64,000 bases of DNA, taken from assembly GCA_040285745.1 (NCBI GenBank), contig JAUFOR010000008.1:558001-622000 (forward strand). Reading direction: 5' to 3'. The DNA is from Barthelona sp. PCE (taxonomy: Eukaryota; Metamonada: BaSk clade). Under the pieces are notes generated by a model, which worked only from the letters and a program-made list of their open reading frames with translations, had not been told where the DNA came from and made no database searches. The position numbers were made by a program, and so were the translations under genes. This document shows positions 1-14,000 of this stretch, piece after piece. Numbering within the stretch: the stretch's first letter is position 1; the number at the start of each line of letters is the position of its first letter.

Positions 1-431
1 GCAGGGGCGCTCATACCTTCGACTGGAACGTAAGTGTTGGCAGGTGCAATCTCACACTGAGCTAACCCACCAGGGGAATAGTAACCCTTGGCACAGTTAG
101 TAGGTGTAGTTGTTGTACCTGGACAGTACTTACCAGCTGGACAGCTTGAACATGAAGTGCTGTTCTCAGAACCCTGATATGTGCCTGGAGCACAAGGCAA
201 CGGCATAACATCAGAAGTGGGAGAAAAGTAACCAGTAGGTGTAGTTTCGCACCAAGCAGCACCACCGAGACTGTATGAGCCAGAGGCACATGCAACGGGT
301 GTGTCGGTACCAACTTCCATACAGTACTTACCAGCAGGACATGCTGAACACGAGCTCCTGCCATCGACAGGTGTGTAATATCCAGCAGGACAATCTGTTT
401 TGCTGCCTTCTACGCAGAAGCTACCTGCTTC
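1..431. repeat. left copy of a perfect in-frame direct repeat (unit offset 882 bp)
   Basis: Positions 1-431 are identical to 883-1313 by eye; the copies first differ at 432 versus 1314. The offset of 882 bp is 294 codons, so the repeat is in frame within the Cys-rich protein. The left limit is the window edge, so the true unit may be longer and the number of copies higher. Confidence 0.9.
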
Positions 432-1789
432 GCATACAGTGCATGAAGTCTGTGAGCCACCACTAGTGTAGTAACCGTCGGGACATACCGAAGGGCCTTC
501 ATATGGTGTGGGGCAGTAGAAACCAGCAGTACAAGCAGCACAAGCAGCCTGTCCTTCTTCGAGTTGATATTCGCCAGATGTGCACATAGTGGGAGAATCG
601 TTTCCGGTGCCAGTACACTTGTGACCAACTGGACAAATGATTTGATATCCAAGACCACCGGGAGTGTAGTAACCCTCGGAGGCAGGAGTACAGGAAGTAT
701 CTCCGGGCATGGAATAATCACCAGCGCCACAAGCAGTACAAGCAGACTTGTTGGCGTTGGGGACAAAACCTCCAGGACAAAAGAAACCAGATTGACCTGG
801 TCCAGCAGGGCACACCATACCGCTCTCGCAGTCGGTACACTCCTCAGAACCAGCGCTAGAATACTGTCCGTCAGGGCACAGCGCAGGGGCGCTCATACCT
901 TCGACTGGAACGTAAGTGTTGGCAGGTGCAATCTCACACTGAGCTAACCCACCAGGGGAATAGTAACCCTTGGCACAGTTAGTAGGTGTAGTTGTTGTAC
1001 CTGGACAGTACTTACCAGCTGGACAGCTTGAACATGAAGTGCTGTTCTCAGAACCCTGATATGTGCCTGGAGCACAAGGCAACGGCATAACATCAGAAGT
1101 GGGAGAAAAGTAACCAGTAGGTGTAGTTTCGCACCAAGCAGCACCACCGAGACTGTATGAGCCAGAGGCACATGCAACGGGTGTGTCGGTACCAACTTCC
1201 ATACAGTACTTACCAGCAGGACATGCTGAACACGAGCTCCTGCCATCGACAGGTGTGTAATATCCAGCAGGACAATCTGTTTTGCTGCCTTCTACGCAGA
1301 AGCTACCTGCTTCACATGCAGTACATGACGTCTGGTTTGCCGCCGACGTATAGTACCCTGGTTCACAAATAGAAGGTGCAGAGAATACACTGGGTGAATA
1401 GAAGCCAATGGGAGTCTCAGAACAACTGTTTTGTCCTTCCAAATGCTGATAACCGCTTGGACAAATTGTTTGAGAACTTAAGCCAGTACCTTCACAATAG
1501 TGACCTTTAGCACAAAGCGTACAGGTTGTTTGGTTAACAAAAGCATTGTATGTGCCTTCAGGACAATCGTATTTATCGTTTCCGTCACAGTATGATCCAG
1601 CAGGGCAATCTTCACAAGAAGATACGGCGTAACTAAATGTAAGCTCAGTAAAATAGGGAATTATCGATAAAAAACACGTTAAAGCAAGAAAATCGATTTA
1701 ATAACAAACAATTGCATCTCAGGGCATGCAGTAGCCCCAATAGCCAACGCCAAAATGGCTATGAACACAAAAAACTGCAATTTATGCAT
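1..1789 (-). CDS. Cys-rich secreted/surface protein (GCC2/GCC3-like repeats), C-terminus beyond left edge
   Basis: The start is ATG at 1789. Exon 1 (1789-1710) encodes a typical signal peptide with a hydrophobic core (FFVFIAILALAIGATA). Exon 2 (1632 to the window edge) stays open and encodes back-to-back Cys-rich units of the type CPAGxYC...CxxGxYxxxxxxxxC, as found in ephrin-receptor-like GCC2/GCC3 domains of protist surface proteins. The product is inferred to be secreted or surface-exposed; no membrane segment is visible because the 3' end is missing. The 58866-63830 gene has related Cys units followed by membrane helices, so this may be the N-terminal part of a similar receptor-like protein, but that is inference. 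Inside it is an exact duplication with an 882-bp (294-codon) period. The splice assignment rests on frame matching (phase 2) and on loss of frame without it. The ligand and role are unknown. Confidence 0.75.
883..1313. repeat. right copy of the 882-bp-spaced direct repeat
   Basis: This is the second copy of the sequence at 1-431, with no mismatch seen over 431 bp including third codon positions. That indicates very recent tandem duplication, gene conversion, or an assembly artefact, not old repeat structure under protein-level selection. Confidence 0.9.
1633..1709 (-). other. spliceosomal intron (77 nt) in the Cys-rich protein gene
   Basis: Read on the minus strand, the intron begins GTTTGTTATT and ends GCTTACATTTAG. 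Exon 1 ends after two bases of a codon and exon 2 supplies the third, so splicing joins the signal peptide to the Cys-rich frame; unspliced, exon 1 hits a stop within a few codons. The ATTTAG acceptor resembles that of the uS9 intron (CATATTTAG). The exact donor is inferred. Confidence 0.6.
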
Positions 1790-2087
1790 ATTAAAGTGCT
1801 CTAGAAAAGGAGTAAAAAAATAAAACGAATTTGTCTTTGTAGCTCTTCACTTTTACGCTTCAGATTCTTACTTTCCCTTGTCGAATACACAGCTTGCGTT
1901 TCAATCGTTGTGATAAGTAATGTTCTACATTCCAAATTATCGTTCCCAAAAACTTTGTGGTATCCAATTAGGGAATTTGTTATTCAATCATAACACTACC
2001 TTACCATAGCCATACTCACACTCTGGAGCAGGTCAGAAAGCTTCAACATAATAAAATATCATTGATAAATAAAATTTACAATCCCAT
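1790..2087. other. intergenic: promoter of Cys-rich gene and 3' region of dynein gene
   Basis: This AT-rich spacer lies between the start of the Cys-rich gene (minus) and the stop of the dynein heavy chain (minus). Just past the dynein stop, read on the minus strand, is ATTGTAAATTTTATTTATC, with TGTAAA as a plausible polyadenylation element. I see no RNA gene or ORF worth calling. Confidence 0.5.
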
Positions 2088-5000
2088 TTAGATGTTTTCC
2101 TGAATCTTATCGTACAACCGATTAGGAGCGACATCGATGAATATAGGGACATGGTTGTTTGCGAAGAAACCTGGGCTAGCCTTCACAAAAAGTTCAAAAC
2201 GATGTTCGTATGCAAGACCATAATGGAAAGTAATAGGAACATAATTTTCGTTTAGATTCTCGCGCAATACAGGGAACGTGTACAACGGAGGAAGAGAGCT
2301 ATAATACTCATTTGGTTGAGAAGGAACAAGGAAACCTTGAGCATTCATATGAGCAGCATTGCATGTACACCCGTAGAATACAGGATGATAAACGTCATGC
2401 GTTTCTGCATCGGGACATTCGGGATCGATTGAAGCAATAATCACGAATTCGTCAATCGAACGTTCGAGCGTGTATGCAAACTGCACCTCAATAACATTCT
2501 TAACATAATTGGGGTGAAGAATACCTTTCACAGGAATCTGTTTGGAGTCAAGAAGTAAATTAGTACCTAAGATTGACTGCATAAAAGAAACATAAGAACG
2601 CATCATAGAAAAGAATTTTGTGATGCTGATTACGCCAAAGGGTAATTTCTTCGTCCAAGACTTTGGTACATAGTCTTGCATTATGCGACGGAGTTTTTCA
2701 CGTGCTATACCGAGTGGTACAGTGTGTGTTTTTAGACAATCAATCAAAAGAGTAATATCCAGCTCTATAATGCTAATACCCTTGCGAAGCTGAGAGTGCA
2801 TTCCAATAACGTAACGGATAGCAGGCTGTAAAACATCAAGCTTCTCCAATTTATCACGAGATAACTCAAACGTCGGAATTTCCTGGAGCATGTCTTCAAG
2901 GCGATCAATTGTGTACTTTTTGATGTAATCAAGTTGACTTGCAACCGGTACTGTGACATTAGCACTGAACAGCGACGCATCTGAAGGGGAAGCGATAAGT
3001 CGATTGACTCCAACAGCGCCCCACGTGCTTTGATACATCTTCTTGCTCTTTGCAATGACATATGATGTGTACTCGAACGACAGCTCCAAACAGCAGCACA
3101 GATTCTCAAGGTCAACAAGCGTCAGCATACCACTTGGAGATGAGAAGTGTTTCTTCACTGCTGATTTGAAAGGTGACTGTGTCAGCGATGTCACTGACTG
3201 TGGGTTGTTAAGCAGCGTGAAGAACTTAATGGTCTTATCTGAGAAGAACTTTGCAAAATCCGGGTTACAAAGTACATACGGCTCAATGAAGAGAGCAGCA
3301 GCTGTCTCCACTGCAATATCACTGATATCACGAAGAGAAATATATCGGGAAACCTGGAATACACCATGACGTAACGCTGAAGGAGGGAGGGTGAAGCGGA
3401 AAACAGGGTTATATGTTTTCAAAGTTCTGAAGTACGCATCGATCATCAAACACGCATACACAAACTGCCTGTGAAGGAGCTCAAGCTGAGTATTGTCGAA
3501 CGCCTTATCGATGAGGTTGCGGTAGGTGATGATGTGCTGAGTCAGCGCTTGTTCGATGTAGTGCACATTCTGATGATGATAAACGTTGATATTGCAGCGC
3601 AGCGTGACTGCAATGTTGGGGATACTGCTTGAGCACACAACAACGTCGGCATTCAACTTTCCACACTGGTGGTAGTGATGCAGGAGATGCAGCACCGAAA
3701 CTCCGATTGTGGGGTTCGTCAGAATCGTGACGGAAGCATTGCTGGTAAGGCAATTGTGCAGCGCCTGGCGTTTCTCATGGGACACAACGTAGACAGGGTG
3801 TCTGTCGATCTTTATGAAACGACAGTGTGGCCTAATATCGTGTTCGGGCCAAGGCCCAATCCTGAGCGTGACATAACCGTTGGTGGAGGGCTTGGAAATC
3901 GAAAACGGACGGATACCAAAGAGCTGATGGATGAAGTGCACCAATACCGAGACACCACAGTCTTTGACGAGCGTCTGGATGATAATGAGCCTATCGAACG
4001 GTTTGAGTGATAGGCCCAGCTCAGATGGAAGTTCAAGCTTGAGATACATACCGTGCTCATACCACTCTTGCCACATACCGTGCTGAGTCTTGTTAATGAG
4101 AGATCTGAATATAGTAACGTATGAAGAGTCTGCACCAGCGTTGATTATGTCAACGAACGCATAGAACGCCTCCGTATTGATGAAACTGGGCAAGTTTTGA
4201 TCAGGAACATCGGTGATTACTGCGTTTGAAGGACCTTCCTCATCATCAGAACTATGATCTAAAGGAGCCTTGTTGAAGTCGTTTGCGTGCCATGGAATGA
4301 ACGATTCACAAAGAATGCTTCTCTCCATAACGTTGGGAAGACAAAAATCAAACTCAAACTCAATGTTAAGGAAGCGTAAAAGACTGTACAGCACCTCTTT
4401 CCCGACAATCTGTGTATGGTACGCAATGATGAGAGCAATTGAAAGACAAGTTGACAAGCGGTCTTGCTCTGGTAACAAAGGAAGTACACCGTTCTTCAAA
4501 AACTTCTTTGTGAACGTGAGAGCCACCTTTCTTCTGATTGCGACAAAGTCCAGAGCAGGATCATTACTTGCATCTTCATTGCCGAGACCGTTCATCTGTG
4601 CCATGAGAGATGACATGTCGTGCTTAACACTCTTGAGAGCAAACACAGAAGATCTTCTTCCATCTTTAGGATTTTTGAGTTGTGAAACCACCTCCTTCTT
4701 GATCTTATTACACGCCTCGTCGAATAAGATGACGATCTTTGCGGGATTGAAATTCATATTACACACCGAGCTTGTCTTCTGGATGATGTGTAACAAACAT
4801 GGTCCAATCTCCATAATTGACTGACGCTGTGCAAGTGCACTCTCAAATGCGCTCTCAAACTTTGTGAGCTGAGATTTGAGCTCTGCATATGAAATCTTGA
4901 GTGTACGCAGCTGATCTAAAACGTCAGGGTGAGCTAGCTTGTCAACAGAGACATCCTCCAACGAAAGAACGTCGAGGATCTCCTCTTCTAGACGCTGTTC

Positions 5001-8000
5001 CTCAAGAGACTGTTCGTACAACTGCTGAATAAGGTTCCGATAGTTTCCAATAGAAGGATCGTTGAGTTTCTCGAAATAGATGGAATCCAGCTTCATAGAT
5101 AGCTCGTTGAAGTCCGGGAATAAGTTGATTCGATGATTGGGTGAGAAGAAAAGATCAATATCAGCTAATGTATTGACGTTGAAGCTGACGGTCTCATCGA
5201 GAACTATGAAAATACAGCACATAGAATGAATTTCGATTTCACCGCCCGGAGTTGAGATTTGATAGATGGTACCTGCACTGTCATCGATCTCAAGCTGTGG
5301 CACACCATCTGTATCCAGGCACTTGGCCAGTGTCTCAGTGAGTTCGTTATGCTTTAAATCAGCAAAGGCTGTGAACAACCGGGAAAGGGTCTGGAACGTG
5401 CGTAACATGGCCTTGTCCTGCAGATGCAGATCGGTGCAAGGCATGTTATGAATGACAACGACGGTTGGTGACGAGATAACCGTGATCAGCTCATCGAATA
5501 GGTTGGAGTTGAATTCAAAGGTGTGATAATCATCAAAGCACTCATTCATAACATAGGAACACTCTTGATTGGAACTGTTGATTGCAGTGAGTCCCGTGAA
5601 CTGCTTGAGGAACTCGATTCTGTTGATGAGGTAAGTGCTGTGTCTTTGGGTAATAAGGCGGTATGCTCCACTGCGCTCATTCTGCAGGCGGATCAAGGTC
5701 GTAGCGAGCGTCGTACGGGTGAACTTCATGTTATATCTCTTCATAATACTCTTGAAAACTTCCAAGACTTCGAAATTCAGACTTTCATCGCTGCCAACAC
5801 TCAAGATCTCACCAAATAGAGCCATGGCGAGAGAGTCTACGAATGCATTCGTGTAAGACGTATTTGCTTGCTTTAAGTACAAATGCCATCTGGCGCTTTC
5901 AGCCAATAAGATCTGACTCAGTTCAGATACCTGTCTGGAGAGTGTGTCCAGCGTTTGGAGCTTGTTTTCGAGGGTCTCTACATGCTTAGTTGCTTGTGCG
6001 TAGTTATCACGAACATCCTTCAACTCCTTCCTCTTACCTTCGAGTTCCACCTTCTTCTCGCTCAGCGCCTTCAGCTCAGCATCCTTTTCGGCCTCAATCG
6101 TGTTGATGCGTCCCTGCTCCTCTACAGACATGATGTAAGCGTTGAGGTATCCATTCAGACAGTGAATGAATCGAGCGACCTGACTCCACGAAGTTGACAC
6201 ACGTGATATGGACGTCACTGTACAATCAACGTGATCAATGACAGGTGTCATGCGTTGTACAAAGTTTTCGTCAAGGTCATCAATGTGAATAGCCAGCAGC
6301 TGCTGCTTGACGCTATCAAACTTCTCGAGGTGGTGTGTTTTAAACGTGTCCCAGAACTGTTGGTCCTCTCCGTCGATGTCTTCACGGAGAATTGCGACGA
6401 TGACACGTGCTACAATAATGATACGCGGTGGTGGAATCTCCACCTCACCAATGGAGTCAAGGAGCTCGATACCATTGAGCTCGCGAAGCGTATCAAGTGC
6501 TTCGTCGTACTCACCCTTGTGATACTTGACTTGTGCGGCGATATCGGTATTAACCTTTGACGTCTCAGAATAACGCAGTGCGATATCGTCCGAATCAGAC
6601 TGAATCATCTTTGCAAGCTTCTCTACCTCACCAGCAAGTACCTTGTAGCGTGAATTAAGAGAGGATACTCGGAGCGAACCGCTTTCAATACCAGATTCCA
6701 ATCTTTGGCGATCGTTGTCGCTGCTTCCAGCGAGATCTTCGATTTCTTCAAGCACTGTCTTAGCTCTTGTTAGCTTTGAAATGCGCTTATGCTCGGAACC
6801 GCTGAGTTTAACGAAATGATTCACGAGGTTCAAAACGAAACGTTCGATGGATGTATTTGTGATAGCATATTGAGAGTTTTTAGCAATCTTTACCAACAAT
6901 TCAGCAATCGTGCTTAGTAGAGTGTCATCATCTATGTTACTCTCAATTCTAAACTTTTTAACGAGATTATCAGGGATGGTCACGTCATCGTAAACATCTT
7001 CGCCCAATAATTTGCAGAGCCAGACACGAACATACTCCTCGATGTCAAAGACAGAGGGCTCCTCGAAGATAACACGCTGGAAGTTCGTGAGAACGCTGGA
7101 GCAGTGATCGAAAGCCTTTAGGAAGCTTGATTGGTCGAACTGAATGAATACAAAGTGGATATTTTCGCGAATGTGCTTTCTAAACCTGTTGATAGCAATT
7201 GGCAAATCCTGCTCGACATTGAACACAGACGCGCAACGTCGCAGGATGGCAACAGGGTCGAAGAACTTGATTAATACGTGATCGTAGCCAGGGGATATGA
7301 GAGCCTGAATGAACATGGAAATCTCAGTGTTAATATGGGGCAGGAGGATGGTTGCTTTGCGGTGGGTCTGCTCGAATACAAGGTCAAAGATAAGTTCGAC
7401 ACATGATGCGGTGAACTCGTCAAACGCCAAAGATGAAAGGTTGTGGTATTTGTGCCCTAAGAGGAGAGATGCTTGCTCAAGCACAGTGTGCGCCAACTTA
7501 AAGCAGTGCCCGTTGGCGATGATGATATGTGAGTTCTTGAGCGTCAGTAACCTAATGATCGGCAGAATGTGACGCGAACCGTAACCAGCTTGAATGGCAG
7601 GCGACACATCACACTTGTTTTCTTCGAAAGCTTTAATCACGTGTCTTGTTGGATCCTCACACTTGAAATAACAGCGAGCGTCATCGATTTCAACCAGTGG
7701 TGAAAAGAATGTTTGCTCAGAGAGTGAGTTCGGCACGACATCAGAAGCTAAAACATCGAAGTCAACCATAAATGATTGGCTGAACGCCTTCTTGACGATA
7801 GATTTGTCTTCAGGGAGTAGTGCGTCACTGAATATTCGACAACTCTCGTGAAACACCAGTTTAACAAAATCAACGATTCCACTAATGCGCTTGATTGGGA
7901 TCTTACATATAGCCTCAACCATGTGTCCCAAGTGAGTGAAGTTCAGTGACATGCCGAGGTAACCACTTGACGAAGGTATCTTATTACGTAATTCAACAAA

Positions 8001-11000
8001 TAAGTTGGCAATGGAACCCGCATACGTGTCGATCATGCGTCCGAAAAAGTCTGCAATTGAAGAGTTCTCAAAAAGCTTCATGATGATTTCATGATACTGT
8101 TCAACCGGATAGTCATCACAACTGAGGTGGAAGACACGGTTTCTCAGACGGTTTCCAATCATATCAGAACCATAAGCGTTCGAAGCAGTTAGAACCAAAG
8201 ATGTGTTGTTTAACGTCACAAATTCGTTGTCAACGATACACATACCATCTACAAGGAAAGAGAGCATGTTTTCGATGGTGCTGATGTTACGAGTGTCGCG
8301 AACACGGCTGATGAGATAAGCAACCTGTGAACCATATTTGGCACCATAACGGGAACTGCCTCTGCGCATTAGAGGCTTGAAGAAATTACTTCTGATATCA
8401 TCAACAGTGATATTTTTGAAAACACCAATGTGATGTGAGTCGAAGCGATCGTTCTTCTTCTTCATTTCGTTGAGAGTACGCTTTGCAATTATGGTCTTTC
8501 CGATACCGACAGGGCCATCAATGAGCATAGACATGCCCGCATTGGTCAAAAGCTGAACGAGGTTAGCGGTACGTAAGACCTTCAACGTGGGGTATAGCTG
8601 ATGCGTTGAGTCATGCCCAATGAGGGACGATGCACTCACTTCTGAGAACTCCATCCAGACGGGATCAGAGTTACTCACATCTAAGAACAAGTCGTACAGA
8701 GACTGGCCAAATGGAATCTTGATCTTGAAGTGTGGTCTCTTACGGAGTATAGCCGACTTGGTTTGGGTTGCAAGACGATCACGGTCACGTGATGAAAGCG
8801 CTGAGCCAAGACCCCAAATTGTTGAAAACACAATTGCATGATCAATGTTGTTGAGCGCCTGTCGATTTCCGAATTCTGTCTCCAAATCAGGTCGACTGGC
8901 GATGAATTGCTTAATATGGGTTAAAAAGGATGATATCAATGCGAAAACTGAGTTGATGGGCGCAAGGGAGATACTTCCATGTGTACTCAGCTCCAACAAA
9001 GAAGGAAGCATACTCGACAGGACGGTTGAAATGTGCGTCTGATATATTTCGTCGATGTTGAGCAGCTTGGCCTTCTTCTCAATATAGCGCGGGATTGACG
9101 GAGAGCACGCAACGTGCAGCGTCGGAATAGCGCTGATGAGACGAGGGGTTAGCTTCAAATGATCAGCCACTTCTATAATAATTTTAAAGTTTGAAGGTAG
9201 AACCTTGATGGCGTTTTTATGTGACATCTTTGAGTTAACAAACAATAGAGGGTCGGTAACAAGCTGTAGGAAAGGACTAAACCATGATTTCATAACATCT
9301 CCTTCAATTGCCAAAATATACATCTTATCGGGATCATCAACGACGATATTGGAGATGAAACTATGTAAATCGTCCGCAAAACCGTCACCATTGATTCTCA
9401 TATATTTTGTAATGCAAATTTCATCAGCCTCAATGTTATTCTTGAGCGCGTGGTATTTTGAACAAAACTGAACATAAGCATCGACCAGCGTGGACTTACC
9501 CGAACCACTGTCACCCAGCAGCATGCAGATATGTTGCTCCTGGAAGAGCTGGTGGATGTTACGGATACCCTGCGCGATTTCTGTAGAAAGTGTTGTATCT
9601 AGAGCCATGACATTTCTGATTGCAACTTCCATGGTGTCTCTCACAAAGTTCTTGGGACGAACCTTGTTAAAGAAAGATTGTGCAAGGCGAATCAGGAAAG
9701 AGTGAGACTCCTTTGGCAGTTTATACAAGATCTGGTTTCTGAAGTGTGTTAGGATTGTTGAGAACTCGTAATTAGTGAGGTCCTCACACCCGAACTGAAC
9801 GCTGCGCTCTACGGCTGTGTGTAGTGCACAATGTATAATGCGGTGGTATGGATAGATCCTCAGATCTGGCTTGACAATCGTAACCGCAATTGTTGACAGA
9901 GCATAAAGCCTGCTACCAATGATTTTATGGTTTGGCGAGCCGTATGAACGGAATATGGCAACGAAATCGTCTTCTTTCAGTGGTGATGCAGCAACGTTCA
10001 CACCACTAGAGAAAGTGAGTCGGGTGTCAGCACAAAGCAGAACAAGGAACGGTGTATGGAGAGGGATGACGGTATTGTCGTAGACCACCGTTTCTTTTCC
10101 TCCGCGAATCGCCACATCAATGTCATGCAACAGTGAGTTGAACTCGAGTACACATGATGAAGAGAGACTACGGACACCAGAGAAACTGACTATTGAACCA
10201 GACAGAGCTGAACAGTAGATTGCATCAAAGATCTCCTTGAACGTTGTATTGGGACGGCAGACGAACATTCGGAGATTGATGCCGATGAAACACCTGAACA
10301 AACCCAACATTGGGATGAGAGAGAAGACGTCGGAAACCTGAATTGGACAACGTTGGGCGAACGCAAGAACAAGACCTCGGATAAGAGAGGTTCGTTCGTG
10401 CGTCAATGGTAAGAAAGAGAAGTTACTTGAATAATTTGGCTGAATTTTGATAGAAAGTGTTGAGTGCTCAATTACCAAAGCACCGACTTCCTTCTCCCTG
10501 AACTGTGGAAGAGCTGGGAGTATAAATGCCGGAGGCTCGATAGCTGCTCTTACGTCCCAATCTGGTAGCTCTTTAGGGATTGTTGGAGTGAGCAAACGAA
10601 GCTTAATAACCTGGTTGTAGTAGTTGATTCGACTGCCAAAATCATCAAGAGAGATGAACTTTGCAAGTACACCGACACAATACTCAAGAACAATTAAAAC
10701 TGAGCTTGCTACATGACGAAGTCTATTTTCATTATCAATTACAGACACGTCATCGTGAACCATTTCATTTGCCTTTTTCAACAGATGTAAAGAACTGTTT
10801 TGAACTTCATCATACAATTTGGAATATGCTGCCATATAACGTTTCTTAATGTTATTCAGTTTAGTGAAATCGTGCAATAAATAATCGAGATCACGAGTAA
10901 AAGTACAAAAGATGGCTACAATAATTGCCTGTTGTGGGAAGGAGCAGAACCAGTCAATAATATTTTTTTCATAGTTGAAATCAGCACATGCCTTACATGT

Positions 11001-14000
11001 GAAGTACCTAATCTTTTCAGAAAGAGAATCCTGAATCTTGATTGGGAATTCAAAAATTGAACACTCGGGGAAAGGTACCAGGAACGTCTCACCCATTTTT
11101 GTGGAGATACGCACGTAAATGCGGTCATTTGCCGTTTCACTAATGAACTGAAGATGGGCAAGATATGGATACAACATCAGCATCTTATTTGTAAATGCTG
11201 ATGAGTGCATATCTTTAAACCCGTACAATAAGAGTCTGTCAATGTATGAAAGAAGAGACACCCTGTTGAGGAACAGATTAACTGAAAGATTAAGAGTCTG
11301 CTCGTCTAAGAAGTGAATGAATTTCGGGGTTAACTCACGTGCTGTGTTTAAAAGATACGATGTCGACTGGCGCCAGTTTGAGGAGGCAACGACAAGCACA
11401 ATCTTCTTCTCAAGATACTTCTCCTTGACGTATTTATGGAAGCTATCAGCCAACTTTCGATACATCATGTGGAATTGCTTAGTGGCAACTTGTTTGGGAA
11501 AGGCCTGAGCAATAGACTTGATTCCAATGAATAGAGTTTGGAATTTCTGTAGCGTGATGCATACAATATGTAGAACGTTGAGCCATGAGCAGAACTTGAT
11601 TAATATCATGGGATCATCAAGATGAGTATCAGAAAACTGTTCCAATTGTTCAAAACTATGGTGCAGTACGTCTCTCAGTTTCTTGAACGATTTTTCCGAG
11701 AATATCATTGTCTGACTGGTATTGTCCACCTCGAATTCCCATAAAAGGCTTTCCAGAGTAAACTTGCACTGGTCTATCACTGTTTGAATAAGATTCTCTC
11801 GTTTCGCTCTGTTAACTATCTTTCCGACTGCATCTAGTTCCTCAACAATATTGACCTGATCAAGAATTGAACTCAGGGACCCAGAAAGGAAAGAGCGAAT
11901 GTCTTTATCGAAAATATCGTCAATACTAATCCAATGTCTAGTACGCAGCACCGGACAGCGAAGGTACCTGATGACAGGCGCGAGTTGGTTGAAATTAAGG
12001 ATATCCGACTTGAGTTTATCAAGCATTCGTGAATGACCTAAATTTTTGGAGTTTGCAAAGAAGACCTCATTTCTCAACTCACCCAGCTGATCGAGGTAGC
12101 CATCTATCTTGTTGGTGATATCATCTATATTAAGCGTAAGGAAAGAACTAAAGTTCCAATCAAAGTAATTAAGCTGCCAATTAACGCCGATTTCAAACAG
12201 ATTAACAAGTGGAATGAACTCGCTAGGAAGGTCAAAGAGACGCGAAAAGTCTGTTGCGCGACGCTTGAGGAGTCCTTCGTTCTTGGTGATTCTCTGAGAA
12301 AACTCGAAGAGCTCATCGTACTCCTCTTTCAAAGGACGGAGGATACTGAGCTCCCTCTTGTTATCATCGAGTGAATCCTGGTGATAAACGACAACAATAT
12401 CGTTAATCTTCGCCTGTAACGCCAAGAACTGATCATCGAAATCTTTCCTCCATTCTTGTAACTGCGTGTTAAAGTTCTCACGAAGCTGCCTGATATGTGA
12501 GATACGGCTTCTGTTGCTCTGTTCGATGCGTTTCGGCCATGCAAAGAGCTCAAAAAAGAGTTTCCAATATTCATCTTTGATACTCTTGAACAACTCTAGT
12601 TGAAGGAAAACTTCAAATGTTTCACAGAGGAAACTGTACTGTTGAGGCAGGTCTGAGAGCGCATTGTCAATGAACATTGCCCTCTTCTGCAGTTCTTGAG
12701 GATCCTTTGGTTCCATTGCAATGTACTCATCGGCCTCAGTGAACTTATCCTTCAGTTGGCAGAATATTCCATAACAGTGAGTCACCTCATGCTGAACCAG
12801 CGAGCTGACGACCTTGTCCGAAGCTTCTGATACGAGCGCCTTGAAGTTACTGACAGAGACAGAGAAAACACGCTTGATGGGATCCTGATCATGTGAAACA
12901 AAAAAGGAGAGGTCAAGAGCGTCAATGTTTTTAGCGCTAAATCTACTCACATCCTTGAGTACATCCGAAGTTATCTTGAATATATCAATTTTATGGTAAG
13001 CCAAGAAAAGCTCCGAGTAATCCTTGGTTGGCTCAACCATCATCTCCTCAACCTCGGCAACGGCCCTCTCAACAATTTCAAATACTTCCTGTGTTTCGTT
13101 ATTCTGTTCAAAAACTAACAAATCGTGTGTAGGCATGATACCGTTGATAAAACTGAGTGACTGATAAATATCATCAAGGAACTGCTTGAACTTGTGGTCA
13201 ATCTCACTTACTGAAGGACTAATACTGAAACCGCTTGGAGACTTATTGTCGAATAGAACTTCGAGAACAAACAGTGGGGATGATCTCAACAGACCAATTA
13301 GATGGTCCACCAATGCTGCATAGAGAACGGTGATTGCCTCCATTCGTATGAATCTGACAAGTTGATAGAAGCGTTCCCTCTCCGACTTGGGTGCCAGCTC
13401 TTCTGGCTTGGCCCACTCCTCATTGTAACACAAAGGGAGTACATCGACGAGCTCCTTGGTCCACACATCTCTGAGGTACTTTGAAAGTTCAATGAGTTTA
13501 CGGTATTGGAGCCCAAGCCATAGATCAAACGGCAACTGCTGTCTGAAATCAAATATGAGTGAATTTTTGATATTCTCACATGTATTGAACAATTTCTTAA
13601 AAAAGCGCTGATGTGCAACGGTTTTAAAATAAAAAGAAGAATTAATTCGATTCGAAACCTTTTCAAAATCAGAAAAAACTATATAATCTGGACTTTGAAC
13701 TATTTCATTTGGTTTAAATAATGCATTTCTATGAAGTGCAACTGAAAAACATTCGTTAATACCATGATCTAAAACATCCTCCGGTAATATACCAATTCTG
13801 TCAGCCAAGCTCATAAGAAACTTTTGGGGAATGTCAATGGGATGCTTCAGATGGAGATGTGATAAGTACTGCCCTTTAATATAATCTTGCTCTATCTCAT
13901 CACGAATCTTTTCCAATTCTTCCTTGATGACATTCAACTCCTCGTTTGATTGACCATCAAAAAGTAATGAGAAACGACTGACCTTTTTAGTGAACTCGTC

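Noticed and set aside
62-364. Minus-strand 100-aa frame, repeated exactly at 944-1246
   Set aside because: It is an off-frame reading of the Cys-rich gene; the two copies exist only because of the 882-bp duplication.
1-1313. CRISPR or satellite array
   Set aside because: There are only two long copies, within a coding region and in frame; there are no short regular repeats and spacers.
4270-4824. 184-aa plus-strand ORF inside the dynein gene
   Set aside because: It is antisense to a conserved dynein coding region and has no protein-family character; long antisense frames are expected across 12.7 kb.
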